Shown: positions 33,616 to 45,824 of the stretch, piece after piece
Numbering within the stretch: position 1 is the stretch's first letter
Layout of the letters: each line of letters opens with the position of its first letter
DNA from: Tetraselmis striata
Taxonomy: Eukaryota; Chlorophyta; Chlorodendrophyceae; Chlorodendrales; Chlorodendraceae
Reading direction: 5' to 3'
DNA length: 64,000 nucleotides
NCBI GenBank assembly: GCA_006384855.1
Contig: VCJN01003215.1
Coordinates: forward strand, 1 to 64,000
Made by a program: the position numbers and the translations under genes
The notes under the pieces: model-generated
Seen by the model: the letters and a program-made list of their open reading frames with translations, nothing else
Databases searched by the model: none
What the model was told of the DNA's origin: nothing

Positions 33616-36600
33616 ACACCAAATCCTGTGGAATGATACCTGATTGAATGGAATGCGTATGACACTGTGCAGGTGGGCGAGCCCGTCGTCTACCCAAGGT
33701 GGGCATCCTTGGATTTGTCAATCAGCCGCAGCCGATCAACCTCCCGGAGTCTTGGGCTGACCTTCCGTTGCGTCGGCTGGCCCTCAGCCACCTGCTCCCC
33801 ACCTTACGCCCCCGCCCTTTCCCCCATCGCTTCCTCTCTATGCCTCCTCCCATGCTGGCAGAGACGACATGTCGTTTGCGGAGAACTTCCTCTACATGAT
33901 GCACGCCCGCCCCTGCTCCCCGTACGTCCGGGACCCTGTGGCCGCGCGCTGCCTGGAGGTGCGCCGCGCCCGCTGCCTCCCCATGCCGGCCCTTGTGTAC
34001 GTCCCAGCCGCGTGCGTGAGAATAAAGACCCAGGCGTGCTGCGTGGATCCAGGTGTAGCGCAGTGGTGTTGAGACTGTGCAAGCGCATGTTGGCGGGTTA
34101 CCGCACCCCTGGAACACCCCCATGGCATGGCTTGGCATCGTCACCCCTGTTAGAATGGATTAGAGCAGGGGGGCCCATGCAGGCATTGGTCTGAGACCCT
34201 CTCCCCTCCCCTTCCCCGCGGGCCCTGCCGCCTTTCACCAGGTCATCATGATCCTGCACGCCGACCACGAGCAGGTGCGCCCCCGCAGCCCTGCACGCCC
34301 CACGCTCTCATCACCGCACCGCACCCCATGGCTGACTGGCGCTGCGCCCCTCCCCGCAGAACGCGTCCACGTCCACAGTGCGCATCGCCGGCAGCTCCCA
34401 GGTGCGCCTGCGCGGGACACGGCTGCGAAAGTCCGAGGTTTAGGGAGCTCTTTTGAGAGACGCACTTTACCTCTGAACTATCTAAAGTCCAAATGTGGCA
34501 TCGGTACTTACATCTAAAAAGTATGTTTCACGCGCTGCCCCCCCTCTGCTCCCCTTCCCTTCCTCCGCCATCCACCGCCACATGCGCTCAGGCCAATCCC
34601 TTTGCGTGCATCGCCTCGGGCATCGCCTCGCTGTGGGGGCCCGCGCACGGCGGCGCCAACGAGGCGGTGCTGCGCATGCTGCGCGAGATCGGCACCCCCG
34701 ACAACGTGGCCGCCTGCGTGGCGCGCGCCAAGGACAAGGCGGACCCCTTCCGCCTCATGGGATTCGGACATAGGCACGCCGCCCTCCCCACCTCCCCCCC
34801 CCCCCCCCCCCTCTTACCTTCGCCTCTGCTCCTCCCAAGAGATGACTGCACCCCACTGTCTCTAGCGCCGGCGTAGCTTCCAGATCCCCATTCATCCGCA
34901 TGCGGATCTGCGTGCTATAACTGTTGTGTCCACATGCATGACCGCACGGACCAGGCACATGCTCGTGTTTGCCGCTACCGCGCACGACAACCATGTGGTA
35001 GCTCTTCGGAATATGCGCATTCGCTGTCTGCTACCTGTGACCATGCCATGACGCTCACCTCGTCTTTGGAGGACTGCACGCTACATTCCTTGTCCGCTCG
35101 GTTGAGCGGTCGTCTCGTACGCGAGAGGTCCCGGGATCGATTCCTGGTCAATGTATTTCGGCAATATCGTCCCGGCGTGTCCCGGGTTTACCCGGTTGAT
35201 GCATTACCCCTACTTTGGGGTTCGAATGAGGCCATGGTCTACGGGCTATGCCAGACCTACGACTGCAGTTGGCGCACGAGGTCAAGTGCCGGGGCGGCTT
35301 CGGCCGATGTCCCGGGGCGAACTTCACTTTACTGTACTTTGCACGCTACGATTAGTCGACCCCATGTGGGTGCGTGCACCCGGGCCGTAAGACAGCTGGC
35401 ATGGATCGCCCGGGAGCACAGTTGCCAGAAAAATCAAGTTGTGATGATTACCAGAGAGAGGAAGAACTGTCACCAGCGTGTAGTTCAGCGTGACATGGCG
35501 CATACAGACAGGAAGCTTGCGCCACTGGGTCGGTAGTCGCTTCGGATGGTGCCGGCCGCATGCGCCCGTTGGAAAGTCACCTGGACGGAGCAATGCGCCC
35601 CTGAGCCCGGCCGTCGGTGCGCGCCAGGCTGTACAAGGCGATGGACCCGCGCGCCAAGCTGATGCGCGAGATGTGCGGCACCCTGCTGGCGCACCTCCAG
35701 CTGGACGACCCGCTGCTGCACGTGGCGCAGGCGCTGGAGGAGGTGGCGCTGCAAGACGATTACTTCGTCTCGCGCAAGGTGGGGCGGCGGGGCTGCCCGC
35801 GGCTCAACCGCTGCTGCGTTGCATGTGGACATGCGCACCGGGCGGAAAGATGCACCTATAAGGATCCTGGGACACAGGATGCTTTAGATCTGCCTGGAGG
35901 CAGATTCCCCAAGATCGAAACATGGTCGTTTTTCCGTGGTATTGTCGTTTGGTTTTGGACGGGGCAAAGGTGGGTTTGTTTCTTCGAGGGACGGGGGGGG
36001 GGAGAAGAGGCGACCCTCTGCATTTAGCCAGGGCGCCGTCCGGGTACTGCCCACTCAATCTCGCCCCCACCTTGCCCACCCTCGGGCCCTTGAAGGGCGG
36101 TGCATGATCCTGCCCCGCTTGCCCCTCCGCGTTCTGCCCCCTGTCGGGTCCCAGTGGAAGACAAAGATGGCTGAACCCCCCCCCCCCCTCTCCCTCCTCC
36201 TCTCGGGGCGCTGCTTTCTTGAAATGGCGCGGCACTCCCTCCACGTTGGCGCAGCTGTATCCAAACGTGGATTTTGTGAGCCCCCCTCCTCCCCCCCCCC
36301 CCCCCCCCCCGTCCCGGGTCTCCTGCAGTGCCTGTTCCACAAAGCAAGGGGACAATGCCTCAAATTTGAAATGTGAGACATGTTGAAATTCCGTCACTGG
36401 CCTTCAATTAGTCTTGCAGAACGCTTTGGCAATTTGCTTGATGACTATAACGGAGCGTCGCCTACCTAGGGCTTTCCGTAACTGGATTGCTGCCTAAACG
36501 GCCGTGGTAGAGACGCTGCAACGGTTTCACTGGTCCCAGTCCTGTCCCGGAGGCGAAAAAACAAGTCGCGTACGCCCGTAGTCAGGAATTTTAATAGTAG

Positions 36601-38280
36601 TCAGGTTATTGCGCCAACACCTGAGGACTTAACTGCCTTTATTTTGGGCGGGGTCCCCCCCTCCCTTCACGGCGCCCTGGATTTTACTGGGAATGGGAAA
36701 TTTCTCCAGCTATGGCGTCGGGCCCTCCCTCACATTGCCTTTTTTGTTGCACATGTATCGCACTCCCGAAATGCTTTGCTCCGCGGGTTGGGGCTTGCCC
36801 CAACTCGCATTACTCGAATGGGCCGACGCCCAAACGGGTAGGGCGGACCTTTCGTGGTCAGTGCCGGGTACTTTTGATGGCATTGTTTTATACGGTGATC
36901 CAACAGTGTTGGAAATTCCGTCACTGGCCGCTAATTAGTCTTGCAGAATGCTTCGGCAATTTGCTTGATGACTATAACGGAGCGTCGCCTACCCAGGGCT
37001 TTCCGTAACTGGATTGCTGCCCAAACGGCCGTCGTAGAGTCGCCGCAAGGGTTTCACTGGTGCTAGTCCTGTCCCGGGGGCGGAAAAACAAATGTTGACA
37101 CTCACTCAGCCAGCTCATCAGTCCTATTGTATGACCCCTAGGTCCTATTGTATTGGTCGGACCTCCTGTATGCACACAGGGTCGGCTAGGCTGGCTGCGA
37201 GTCGCACTCTGAGGGCCAACCAGCACCCCGCTAAGCAACCGGCACCGCCTGCCCCTTCCGACCCCCCCCGCGCGCGGCGCAGTACTCGGGCATCTGCTTC
37301 CGCGCGCTCGGCATCCCGGAGGACATGATGACGGTCATCTTTGCTGTTAGCCGCAGCATCGGCTGGTTTGCCCCCCCCCCCCCCCCCCTTCTTGCCTGCA
37401 GCGAATGCATCGGCGTGTCGGAGCGTGTGTGCCTCGGACAACACATCCTTATCCACATGCGCGACCGCTTGCTTGAGGCATGTTGTGACGGCTCTTATAT
37501 GTGACCCCAGCGCCCAACGATGGTGGCAATGGGGACGGACAACTAGGTGCCCTGCTCTGCGGGTGGTGTTTTTTTTCCCGCCCCCGGGACAGGACTTGTA
37601 CCGGTGAAACCCCCAATGCAGCATCTCAACGACGGCCGTTTCGGCATCAGCAATCCAGTTAAGGAAAACCCTGGGTAGCCGACGCTCTGTTATAGTCATC
37701 AAGCAAATTGCCGAAGCATTCTCCTAGATTAATTGAAGTCCAGTGACGGAATCTCCAACACTCTTGGATCGCCGTCGTCTAAACCACCGCCATCAAAGTA
37801 CCCGGCATCACTGACCGCCCACGAAAGTTGTTGTGTTACACCTTACGGTGCCCTCGCGCGCCCTCGGCCCAGCGCGGCGTGCGCAGTGGCGCATGTCAGC
37901 ACGCTTGGATGGGCTACTTCTCGGTGGACATTCCCAACAAAGTCCCCTTTACTCCCCTCCACAAACATCTCGGGGCTCTCTCGTGATGCATTGTTAGCTG
38001 ACCACCCCCCCCCCCCCCTGCGCGCCCTCCCGGCTGCCCCCCCCCGGTCGCCAGGTGCGCGCAGTGGAACGAGAGCATGTCCGGGGGTCTGCCCCGCATC
38101 AGCCGCCCTCGCCAGATGTTCACCGGCGTGGCGGCGCCCCGCACGTACGAGTCCCCCACGGAGCGCGGCTGCCCGGCGCCCGGTGCGCCCGGCGGCGAGG
38201 ACGACGGCAGCGGCATGCCGCAGGCGGCGTCGGGGCCCGTGCGCTCCCTCAGCATCCGCCACGCGCGGGCGCGCCCCTGA
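32579..38280 (+). CDS. citrate synthase, bacterial/peroxisomal-like type II
   Basis: Condenses acetyl-CoA and oxaloacetate to citrate. Eleven exons: 32579-32804, 33148-33476, 33673-33698, 33862-33958, 34242-34274, 34360-34401, 34592-34773, 35628-35778, 36255-36275, 37283-37365, 38055-38280. Total 1416 nt (471 aa), every phase closing. Hallmarks: [20 protein letters not shown] (exon 1), [15 protein letters not shown] (2), [11 protein letters not shown] (4), [16 protein letters not shown] (5/6), catalytic His in [11 protein letters not shown] and FGHR (7), catalytic Asp in LYPNVDFYSGI (9/10), RPRQMFTG near the end. The short N-terminus ([18 protein letters not shown]) is type II-like and lacks an obvious mitochondrial presequence; the Pro/Gly/Ala-rich tail ending ARARP is not a PTS1. 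The frame is open upstream of 32579, so a targeting exon may be missed. Intron 7 has a GC donor (gcacgc). Exons 3 (26 nt) and 9 (21 nt) are microexons. TGTAA lies at 38369. Confidence 0.94.
35086..35332 (+). repeat. tRNA-derived SINE, copy E (citrate synthase intron 7)
   Basis: Full-length reference copy in sense orientation: CCTTGTCCGCTCGGTTGAGC, TCTCGTACGCGAGA hairpin, CCGGGATCGATTCCTGG T-arm, body with GGGGTTCGAATGAGGC and GACTGCAGTTGGCGCA, end GGGGCGAACTTCACTTTAC. Confidence 0.85.
36385..36560 (+). repeat. LINE 3' tail fragment (citrate synthase intron 9)
   Basis: Starts 'gttgaaattccgtcactgg', contains 'ttcaattagtcttgcagaacg', 'ctataacggagcgtcgcc', and ends 'ggtcccagtcctgtcccggaggcg'. 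Lies tandem to the next LINE copy. Confidence 0.75.
36590..37085 (+). mobile_element. 5'-truncated LINE 3' end plus tail
   Basis: Coding part to 36841 gives [33 protein letters not shown] and [20 protein letters not shown], nearly identical to 46790-47030. The tail from about 36905 ends 'gtcctgtcccgggggcgg' followed by aaaaacaaa. Severe 5' truncation is typical of LINE insertions. Confidence 0.75.
37570..37835 (-). repeat. LINE 3' tail, inverted (citrate synthase intron 10)
   Basis: The reverse complement matches the end of the LINE coding region (ggtactttgatggcggtggt) and the tail from 'tccgtcactgg' to 'cccgggggcgg'. Opposite orientation to the two copies in the preceding intron. Confidence 0.7.
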
Positions 38281-40427
38281 GCTCCCCCCCCCCGCCCCCC
38301 GCCCTGAGCCCCCTCGGTCTTCCTGCTCCTCCCTGGGCGGTTGTTCAGCCGCGCGTGTTGGCTCAGGCTGTAACCAACCTCCCCCCCCCCCCCCCCCCAG
38401 TCATGAGCATCACGAACACCAATATGCCATTCAGTCAGATCGGGGGTCCAAAAAAGTTGTATGTTGTCTCGCAGCGTCGAGCCCTGAGATCCGAAATTTG
38501 AAAAGATATTTGATATCTCTGACAAACCTGGTTCATCTTTCTGATGCTCAACGTGTCAGACTGACCATTGTCTTACGGCCTGACCGGCACAAACCCTCTG
38601 CTGCCCCCCCCCCCCCCCCCGGGTGGGTTTGCACGTATCGTGCGGTCCTCTGACGGCCAAGTGGAGATCCGAGTGATGTTCGTGGTGAACTCGGAGGCAT
38701 ATAAGCAACATGGCTTTTCACTCTTCGTGGAGGGAAATAACGAGGGTCCCCCGCGGGCCCATAGCCGGTGTCGGCACGCACCGGTGTGCTCAATGTCGCA
38801 ACAGCAGGCACCAATGCTCGCTTGCTTGTGAGGAGTGGTGTTGCGCGTGGCTTTAAACGTACGGCTGCCATCCATTCAGAGCTCACAGGGGTGGGGAGGG
38901 GTGGGGAAAAGGGGGCATGGCTCCACTCCCGAGCTGCAAGAAGTGTGGCAATGATAGCGCAGATAGTGCAGGATTGGTGCGCGGTAGGATGGCTAGCTCC
39001 GCTTGATGCCTCTTGGGGCTCGCGCCCCGGCCAGGAGCAGGGTAACAGTGGCGTGGTGCTCAGTCATGACGTGCGACAAATGCAAGCAGATGTGGCTTGT
39101 TGAATGCGCTGGCGCTGTCATCCGGCCCAGTGAAGAGGCTCCGGATGTGCCGCGATTGCGGACCGCCACCGGCACCGTAGGCGTGCACGGCCTACCCCGC
39201 GGCGAGCCTGCGGGACTCCAACGCGGACAGCTGCTTGCACCCCCCCCCCCCCCCCCCCCCCCCCCCCACTCTGGGGATGGGCCCCTGACACTTGGGCACT
39301 GCGCGGTAGGGGGCACCCATCCGCACGCGTAGATGGGCTGTGCTGTGCTTTTATAATCCATAGCACGGAGGGGTTGGCATGCGGAATCTGGCAGGCACAC
39401 CCGTCCGGAGGGGCATTGGCACAGCTTTGAATGCGTGCCAGTTCCGGCATGGTTTCATAACGACCATGCCGTGGGGGGTCAGCAACCCACAGCAGTCGCT
39501 GAGTCTCAGTGACAGGGGCCGACGGTCTTGGGCGAGGGGGAGCGGTGAGCCGAGCAAGCTGCCGTCAATGAACAACTGTGGGGAGGACAGCTCCTGCCGA
39601 AAATTCCCCCCCCCCCCCCCCCCCCACCATCAAACCTCTTTCCGCCCAGCCTTTCCTGTGCCCGCCCAGACCAAACGCCGCATGTGTCCCAGGGTGCAGT
39701 TCCGCATGCGATCCAGGAGATGTCCGTCCGTGAAGTATACGAGTGGACTGAGCCCCCCCGCCCGATCCATTATGATTCCATGATCTTGACTCGGGGCTTA
39801 AAGGGTAACGGGCGGAAGGAAGAGGGGGGAATCGGGATATAAGCTGCGTATACCGGGACGGGAATGGTGTTTATATCAACACACTGGGGGTGGTCGGGGT
39901 CGGCCAATAGCTCGCATTCCTTTCATGACGCTCCCCTTCCTGGGAAGAGCACTTTCGGGTAGAATAGCTGGCGGTGGACTGGCAGGGAGCCAGCCTTTCG
40001 CAGGAACTTGGCCGTAACAGTTTGGCTCTCTGCTCTCACAGCTGATCGGGCGCAATGGGTCTCAAGCCCACACTTTCCCCCCGCCCCCCATCTCAATCGG
40101 AGTGTACCGCGCACCGGCGCATCCATGGACGGGGAACCCGCTGCCGATATAGTGGTCCGGGTAATGGCGCAGAGAATGCCACTGACCGCTCAGCAGGACG
40201 CCGTGTAGTGTGAGGCTGGCCGCAGTAGGCAGGCTGGGCGGGGGGCAGAGGCGGCGGCTGCGTGACTTGCGGTTACCTTTTAAAAACATCAGCTATGGGC
40301 TGTATTGGTCGTAGAAAGGGGGGGGCTAGGGGCGTGGCCGGTGCGCCGGCGGTACGCCTGGGGTTGTATCAGGGGTGGGGCTAGAAGGGCAGGGCAGGCG
40401 GCGAGGGGGGGGCGGGGGCAGCCCTGT
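38281..40427. other. intergenic between citrate synthase and PGR5
   Basis: Holds the citrate synthase TGTAA (38369), C runs at about 38380, 38606, 39240-39267 and 39607-39625, and unrecognised minus-strand frames between about 38990 and 40126 (for example DINTIPVPVYAAYIPIPP near 39880 and RTDISWIACGTAPWDTC near 39700). These read like pieces of a decayed protein-coding element, but stops and frame changes separate them and I cannot assign a family. Confidence 0.4.
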
Positions 40428-41121
40428 TCACGCGAGGAAGCCCAGCGTCTCGCCGTTCTTCTTGGCCTTCTTGATCAGCTTCTGGATCATCTTGTTGTCG
40501 CCGCCTATCCGGCCGATAAAGGAGCGGATGACCTGCGCGCAGCGCGATTCACCGGAGTCACACATTCAGAGGCTGAACACAGGTTCCGCACTCCGGGGGC
40601 ACTCAGGGGGCACACTGACAGCCGCCGCGGTCCGCCACTGCGGGGGCACCATCGGCAGCACCTGGCCAGCATCTACTGAGGAAAAGGTAACAAGAAAAGG
40701 TGTACAGGGGTTCCTCACACACAACCACATTGCACTGCCCCCCACATCAGGCCAAGCGATCTCCGGCGGAAGGAGAGAAAGGGGCGCTGCCCACCTGCGA
40801 GTGGAGGGCGATGCCCTGGCCGCGGATGCTGTTGAAGCGCTTCTTGCCGGTGACGGTGCGCGCCACGCGCACGATGGGCGCGAAGATGCCGTTGGTGTTG
40901 GGGTTGCCCATCACCGTGACCTGACGGGCGGCGCCGGCGCGGGGTGCGGCCACGGTGGCTGCGGCGGCCAGGCGCGAGGTGTCGGCCCGGGCACGCGTGG
41001 AGGTGGTGAAGCCGCCGACCAGCTGCGAGGGCGCCAGGCGAGCGGACGGTGCGGGGGCGGCGCGGCGCGACGAGGGCGCGCGGAGCGCGAGGCTGGCGGA
41101 GGGTGCGGCGGCGGCCATCAT
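40428..41121 (-). CDS. PGR5: PGR5 (proton gradient regulation 5)
   Basis: Thylakoid-associated stromal protein needed for antimycin-A-sensitive cyclic electron flow around photosystem I. Two minus-strand exons, 41121-40795 and 40532-40428, total 432 nt (143 aa; the land-plant protein is about 133). Residues 1-68 form an Ala/Arg/Ser-rich plastid transit peptide. The mature core is family-typical: NTNGIFAPIVRVARTVTGKK, RFNSIRGQGIALHSQVI, then KLIKKAKKNGETLGFLA-stop. The intron falls after HSQ (donor gtgggc). Two adjacent ATGs give MM; either could start. No TGTAA was found in the 400 bp downstream. Confidence 0.95.
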
Positions 41122-43479
41122 TTTCCTTGCTGCAGTGAAAATATGCGTGGGCGGAGCGTGTCACCTGCATCAGAGAAGGGTTCGGCGGCGGGTCAGATGG
41201 GGGCGCTTGAAGTGGGACGAACCCGAGGCAGCCAGATGCGTTGCTGCTGTGGGCGAAGAATTCGGCGGACAGACGGGGTGCGCAGGGGCGGCCAAGCGAC
41301 TGCACCAAGACATCCGTGGTGAAAGAGCAACGATCGATCAAACGACAGACACGACAAACGTGGGATCCAGAACCGGGCAAGAGCGCACGGGGCGCCGCGG
41401 CGAAGTCGGGACAAGTCGGGCGCGGGTTTTGCAGTGGCTGCATCCGGCCGGGCGGCGCCATCAAAGCCGCCGCACGGCGAGGAGCGCCCGCAGGAACGCC
41501 TGAGCGGGCAGCGATGTCGCAGCCCATTCGCCCGAGCCCATATAGTGGCGACGCAGGGGATAAGCCTCGGGAGATCAGGATTGGCCAGAGACGCCGCGCG
41601 GGGTGGAGTATGCTCACAGCCTCGACTATGCTGGCAGGGTGGGCAGCGGCTCACTGCGCTCCGTCGCCGTAGCCGACTCAGAAACGCCCGCCAGCCGTGC
41701 CACAATTTCCGCGCCCTACGCCATGTCTCTCCGAGAAGCTGAAAGATGCGAGTAATATACCATGGCGTTTGTGGTGGGTCGGGCAGGTCGCGTACCTTGG
41801 AGGCAGTAACGCGGGTTGGGGACAGTGCGCAGAAAGCCAGAATGTTCGGTGAGGGTGGAGGGCGTCGGCTCCGCGGCTTTGATGGGGCTCTCAGTGTGCG
41901 GCCCGGCGGTAACAAAGGGGATAGGAGGCGACAACTGTGACAGCGCGGCGCTAGCAGATCCGTTGCTGTGATGCTCAATCCGTACGTTGTTCGGGCATTC
42001 CCTATTAAGCCTTTGCATATGGGTTTCAAATGCACGCAAGCTCCCGACTTCGATCGAGGTGTACGGACGGACGGTTTTGCCCATCCATGCCCCATTAGTC
42101 CCCCTGCTGAGCAGCGATCTGCGTACCAGTACTGTACTCGTATAGCGAGTATATGCGCTGCAAAGCTGGCACTCCTTCCGTTAACCGCGCGCGCGACAAG
42201 CTGATGGGGTGCGCGGCGCGACTTAACTTACTGGTATAGCAGGTACCTGTAATTCTTTATATGTGTCGCCCTCGATTTCATCCGCGATAAATAATACATG
42301 TGCTGGTACAAGGTACCTGGTTTGCACAGTATTAAACTAACGACAATTACGAGTATTAATATCGCGAATGACGACGATTTCTGACGGCTTGCTGCAGTCG
42401 TTGCATAATACTACACCTGATATCGCCTTCTGCTGCTGGCTCATGTAGCGACTAATGATCAGTTAAAAGTTAAAAGTTATAAATAACTGTAATAGCTCAT
42501 GCTGTAAAACAACATAATACTACACCTCCTACCACTAATCGGCCGTACGTTTACTGCTTCAAATGTACGACAGAACAATGTCTAGCTGGCAAACAGGCTG
42601 GCCTTGTGCTCGCTCAATGAGGCGCCACGATTTTGCCGAGCTCACGCACGCGGACAGCACGCGCCCGCGTAAGTACGCAACGTGCTGCCCGCCGCGCACG
42701 GCCACAATTACACCCCACACTATGTGCGCGGTCAACCAATGCGCGCGGTCCGATATGTGCGATATGTGCGATATGGGCCGACTAGTGCGCATGCTGCCGC
42801 CTTTTTCCGGGTCCCAGTACCCGGGTACTTGTGGGCTCTAGAAAGGGCCGGCAGGTGCGATGCTGGCCAGCGGCGGTGCTATGCTGGCGGCCAGGCAGTG
42901 TCAGTACAGTACCGGTACAGGGTTATTGCCCTTTGTTACTGCCCTTTTTGTAATTCACACCGGTACAGGGTATGCGTGGCTGTGAAGACATATTCTCGGG
43001 CGGCTATAAACGATACACTTTCGAAGTGTGTAATCCACGGATCCTCCGCGCTTTTGATAGAGCGCGGTTATCAAAATCTACCGACACTAAAGCGCGGAGT
43101 CCACGGATCGATTCCCGGTGTGGGTCGGTTTGCGGATGTCACGCAGTACAGACGATATGATATGACCAACCAACAGTGTCATACAGTGTCATACAATGGC
43201 CAACTAGCACGGACAACCGCTACCTACACCTACCTTCGGGGGGATGGAATGTGAGGAGATGCTTTTCTTATTACATATATATGATGCACTCTCGCAGTGT
43301 GTCATGTACGGATCCTCCCTGCATCTATCGAAAGCTACCTCCTTGCAGAGGTAGGCCCGGATTCGGAACGCTGCGCACAACACTCATTCATCCCGCCTCG
43401 TGCGGGATGCGGTCCGCTTTTATTAGGCGGCTTGCCGTGTTGATCTTTTAGGACTGCTGTAGCGGTGGATTTGTTATGA
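41122..43479. other. intergenic upstream of PGR5
   Basis: Should contain the PGR5 promoter. Minus-strand frames 41193-42095 and 41716-42084 are open but unlike known proteins; the second (MGKTVRPYTSIEVGSLRAF) is the more protein-like. A short element at 42418-42456 (gatatcgccttctgctgc...tagcgacta) recurs at 60346-60385. At 43016-43110 there are B-box-like GGATCGATTCC strings without a full tRNA. Confidence 0.4.
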
Positions 43480-43775
43480 TCTAAACTAGTTTTGGGGGTA
43501 GTTTCCCAACAATCTAGCTGATCTCGTAGTACGACCCGGACGGTCTGTTGGTGGTTTCAACCGGTTTAGTTACCCGGTACCCGGTACCATCATGTTTCAG
43601 TACGGGCTGCCCCATCGCCCGCGAGCCCGGCGCTCCCGGCCGGGGAGCTACTTAAGACAGCCACCAGCACCTCACCTGCCATCTTCCAGCTCGTTGCCTT
43701 CGGCTGCAACTTCGCGTACTTGTGTGCGCGAGGGTCACAGAGGTTGATTACGTCCTCGCAGAGGTTCATCCTTTT
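43480..43775 (+). repeat. LTR-like repeat, copy 2
   Basis: Longest match to copy 1, collinear from 'tttcccaacaatc' to 'cttcgcgtacttgtgtgcgcgagg'; it begins 'gatctaaactagtt' like copy 3 and contains 'tggtttcaaccggtt' and 'gctcccggccggggagct'. Confidence 0.6.
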
Positions 43776-45824
43776 CTAGGTCGACGAACATGCGGCGTTT
43801 CTAACACCTTAATTAAATGGCACAATTACCGTCCGCTCGTGCTAAGCAGTACATTATCCATATTCGTGACACATACAAACATACCGCAGACATATATATA
43901 GTACGAATGTATAATATATATATATGGATGCCGACGCACCCATAAGTTAGACTTATGTCGTCGTGCCGCGCACGTTATGCGTTACATCATCAGGTAGCGA
44001 TAGTCAGCCCGTCGGTAGTGTGGTTTTCCCGACTCGTGCGCCCGAAGTCGTTTGCCGTTTTGCCTTGGCTTTGCGGCTGGGACGTTTCCTGGGACGTTTT
44101 CGAGTGACGATGCGCACGTTCTGGAATAAATAGAGCACGGGGTCCACGTTGGTGGGGGGATGAGGGGGGGGGGGGTTAAACCTCAACACCCTAAGCCGAG
44201 TCGCAATATTACGTGTGCTCCCACGTGGAGCACCCTCTCGCAATAATCAAACTTTTGAGGTTAGGCGAGGCGGGCGCGCTCGGTACCATGGCCCATGCTT
44301 GCCACGGTTGTCAATGACGGCAATTACGCTTCCCGCAACAAATCGGCGCGGACGGAGGAGGGCGTCCGTGTTGTCAGGATGTCCGCTTGCCGCGTTCTGC
44401 AAGACGATTCAACCCGGTCCGCGTGTCCTCGCAGCAAGGCGTCGTGGCATCAACGGTCGTTACACGTTGTAGTTTTCGGAAACTACCCGCGTCATTGGTC
44501 CGTTACGGGGATGGCACCGCTCATGCGCCCGTGTATTGAGAGGGCTCGTTGCCCTCGCCCTAGCTAAGTGTGTCGCAGCAACGTTTGATGGGGTTGCAGT
44601 GCGAAGCGTCTGCGCGGCTCGGTCCGGCGCGTTTCCGACGCTTCCTACTGCAACGTCGTCGTCGCAAGGACCACGACGACCTGAAGCCGCCCGCCGGGGG
44701 ACCGCTCTACCACCAAGCGTGCTCGACGTCTCGTGGTGCATGCAACTACCCATGGAACCTTGGCAGCCGTCGCTGGTGCAGCAACGGCGGCCGCCTCGTC
44801 CTAATACTCTCGCCCCGGCGTCATTGGCATCGGTACGGGCCGGCATAGGCTACTTGAGCCTCTATGCCCGCCAACTCGTTCCCGACGTCGCGACATCTCA
44901 TCTCTGACAACACGAGCTGCCCGCCGGGAGGCAGCTCCGCCACTTTATATGCGACCTTTGCATTTCGTGGCGTCATCGTAGGTCTGCGTATCGTGAGGTG
45001 GTCAGCAACCGTCTTTACTGCAGCAGCGGCGGCCGCCTCACCGCACTCCGCGATGCGAGACCCGCGCCGACATATAACTTACTGAGTCGGCGGGTCTTCT
45101 ACGACGTCGCCGGCAACCGACCCCGACACACATAAGCACCGGTACGGCACGATCACACTGGGTCCCACGTGCCTGCGCCCCAATGCGTTGGAAGTTTCAG
45201 GTGCCGCCCCTCGTGCGAGGCGGCGAAACGACCTACGATGGTAGTGATGGGGGAGCCGTACACCGCCGTAATCGCGCGGGATTGCGTGTGCATCCCTCGA
45301 AATGTACACCGCCCGTACTTGTGCAGAGTTACCGTCGCGTCGCGTACAACGTACCGTACTTCACCTCGTTTTACGCGGGCGCGGTCGTGCTCCCGCGCGT
45401 GCAGCTCGTACTCGCCCTAGTGATACATGCGCCGCTCTGCAAGGCATTCGTGGCCAACTTGGCCGTACCTAGTGGCCGACAGTTCCGGTTCGTGTCGCAC
45501 GCCGCCACAAATGCACCACGAGAATAAGTGCGCAGCAAATACTTCATGGCGCCGTCGGGAGACGGCGCCTTGATTTCGCGACACTACGTCCGGCCTATGC
45601 CGCGCCGGGGTTCGCGCCGTCGACATCTCCCATCCGCGCATGTTCTGCGTATGCGCCTCGATCGAGGTCCCTAACCTCTCGGTGCAAGACCCTCCTACAT
45701 CTTTAGACACCTTCCGTCTTCGTCGTCTTGCCGACACGCCGTCCGACTGCCCACGCTCGCAGTTGTAAACGAACACCTTGTAACTGGCAAAACCAGAATC
45801 GATTGCAAGTTTGAAAATAATGAT
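43776..45824. other. sequence between two LTR-like repeats
   Basis: About 2 kb, with dense CGTCGTCG-type composition and overlapping frames of 80-125 codons (44295, 44536, 45183). None shows a recognised domain; FTSFYAGAVVLPRVQLVLALV at about 45360 is the most protein-like. Possibly the interior of a decayed retroelement. Confidence 0.35.

Noticed and set aside
41193-42095. 300-codon minus-strand frame upstream of PGR5
   Set aside because: Arg/Pro/Ser-rich with no motif; typical of chance frames in GC-rich DNA.
43016-43110. tRNA-like GGATCGATTCCCGG near an inverted GCGCGG stem
   Set aside because: No box A at the right distance and no acceptor stem; at most part of another tRNA-derived repeat.
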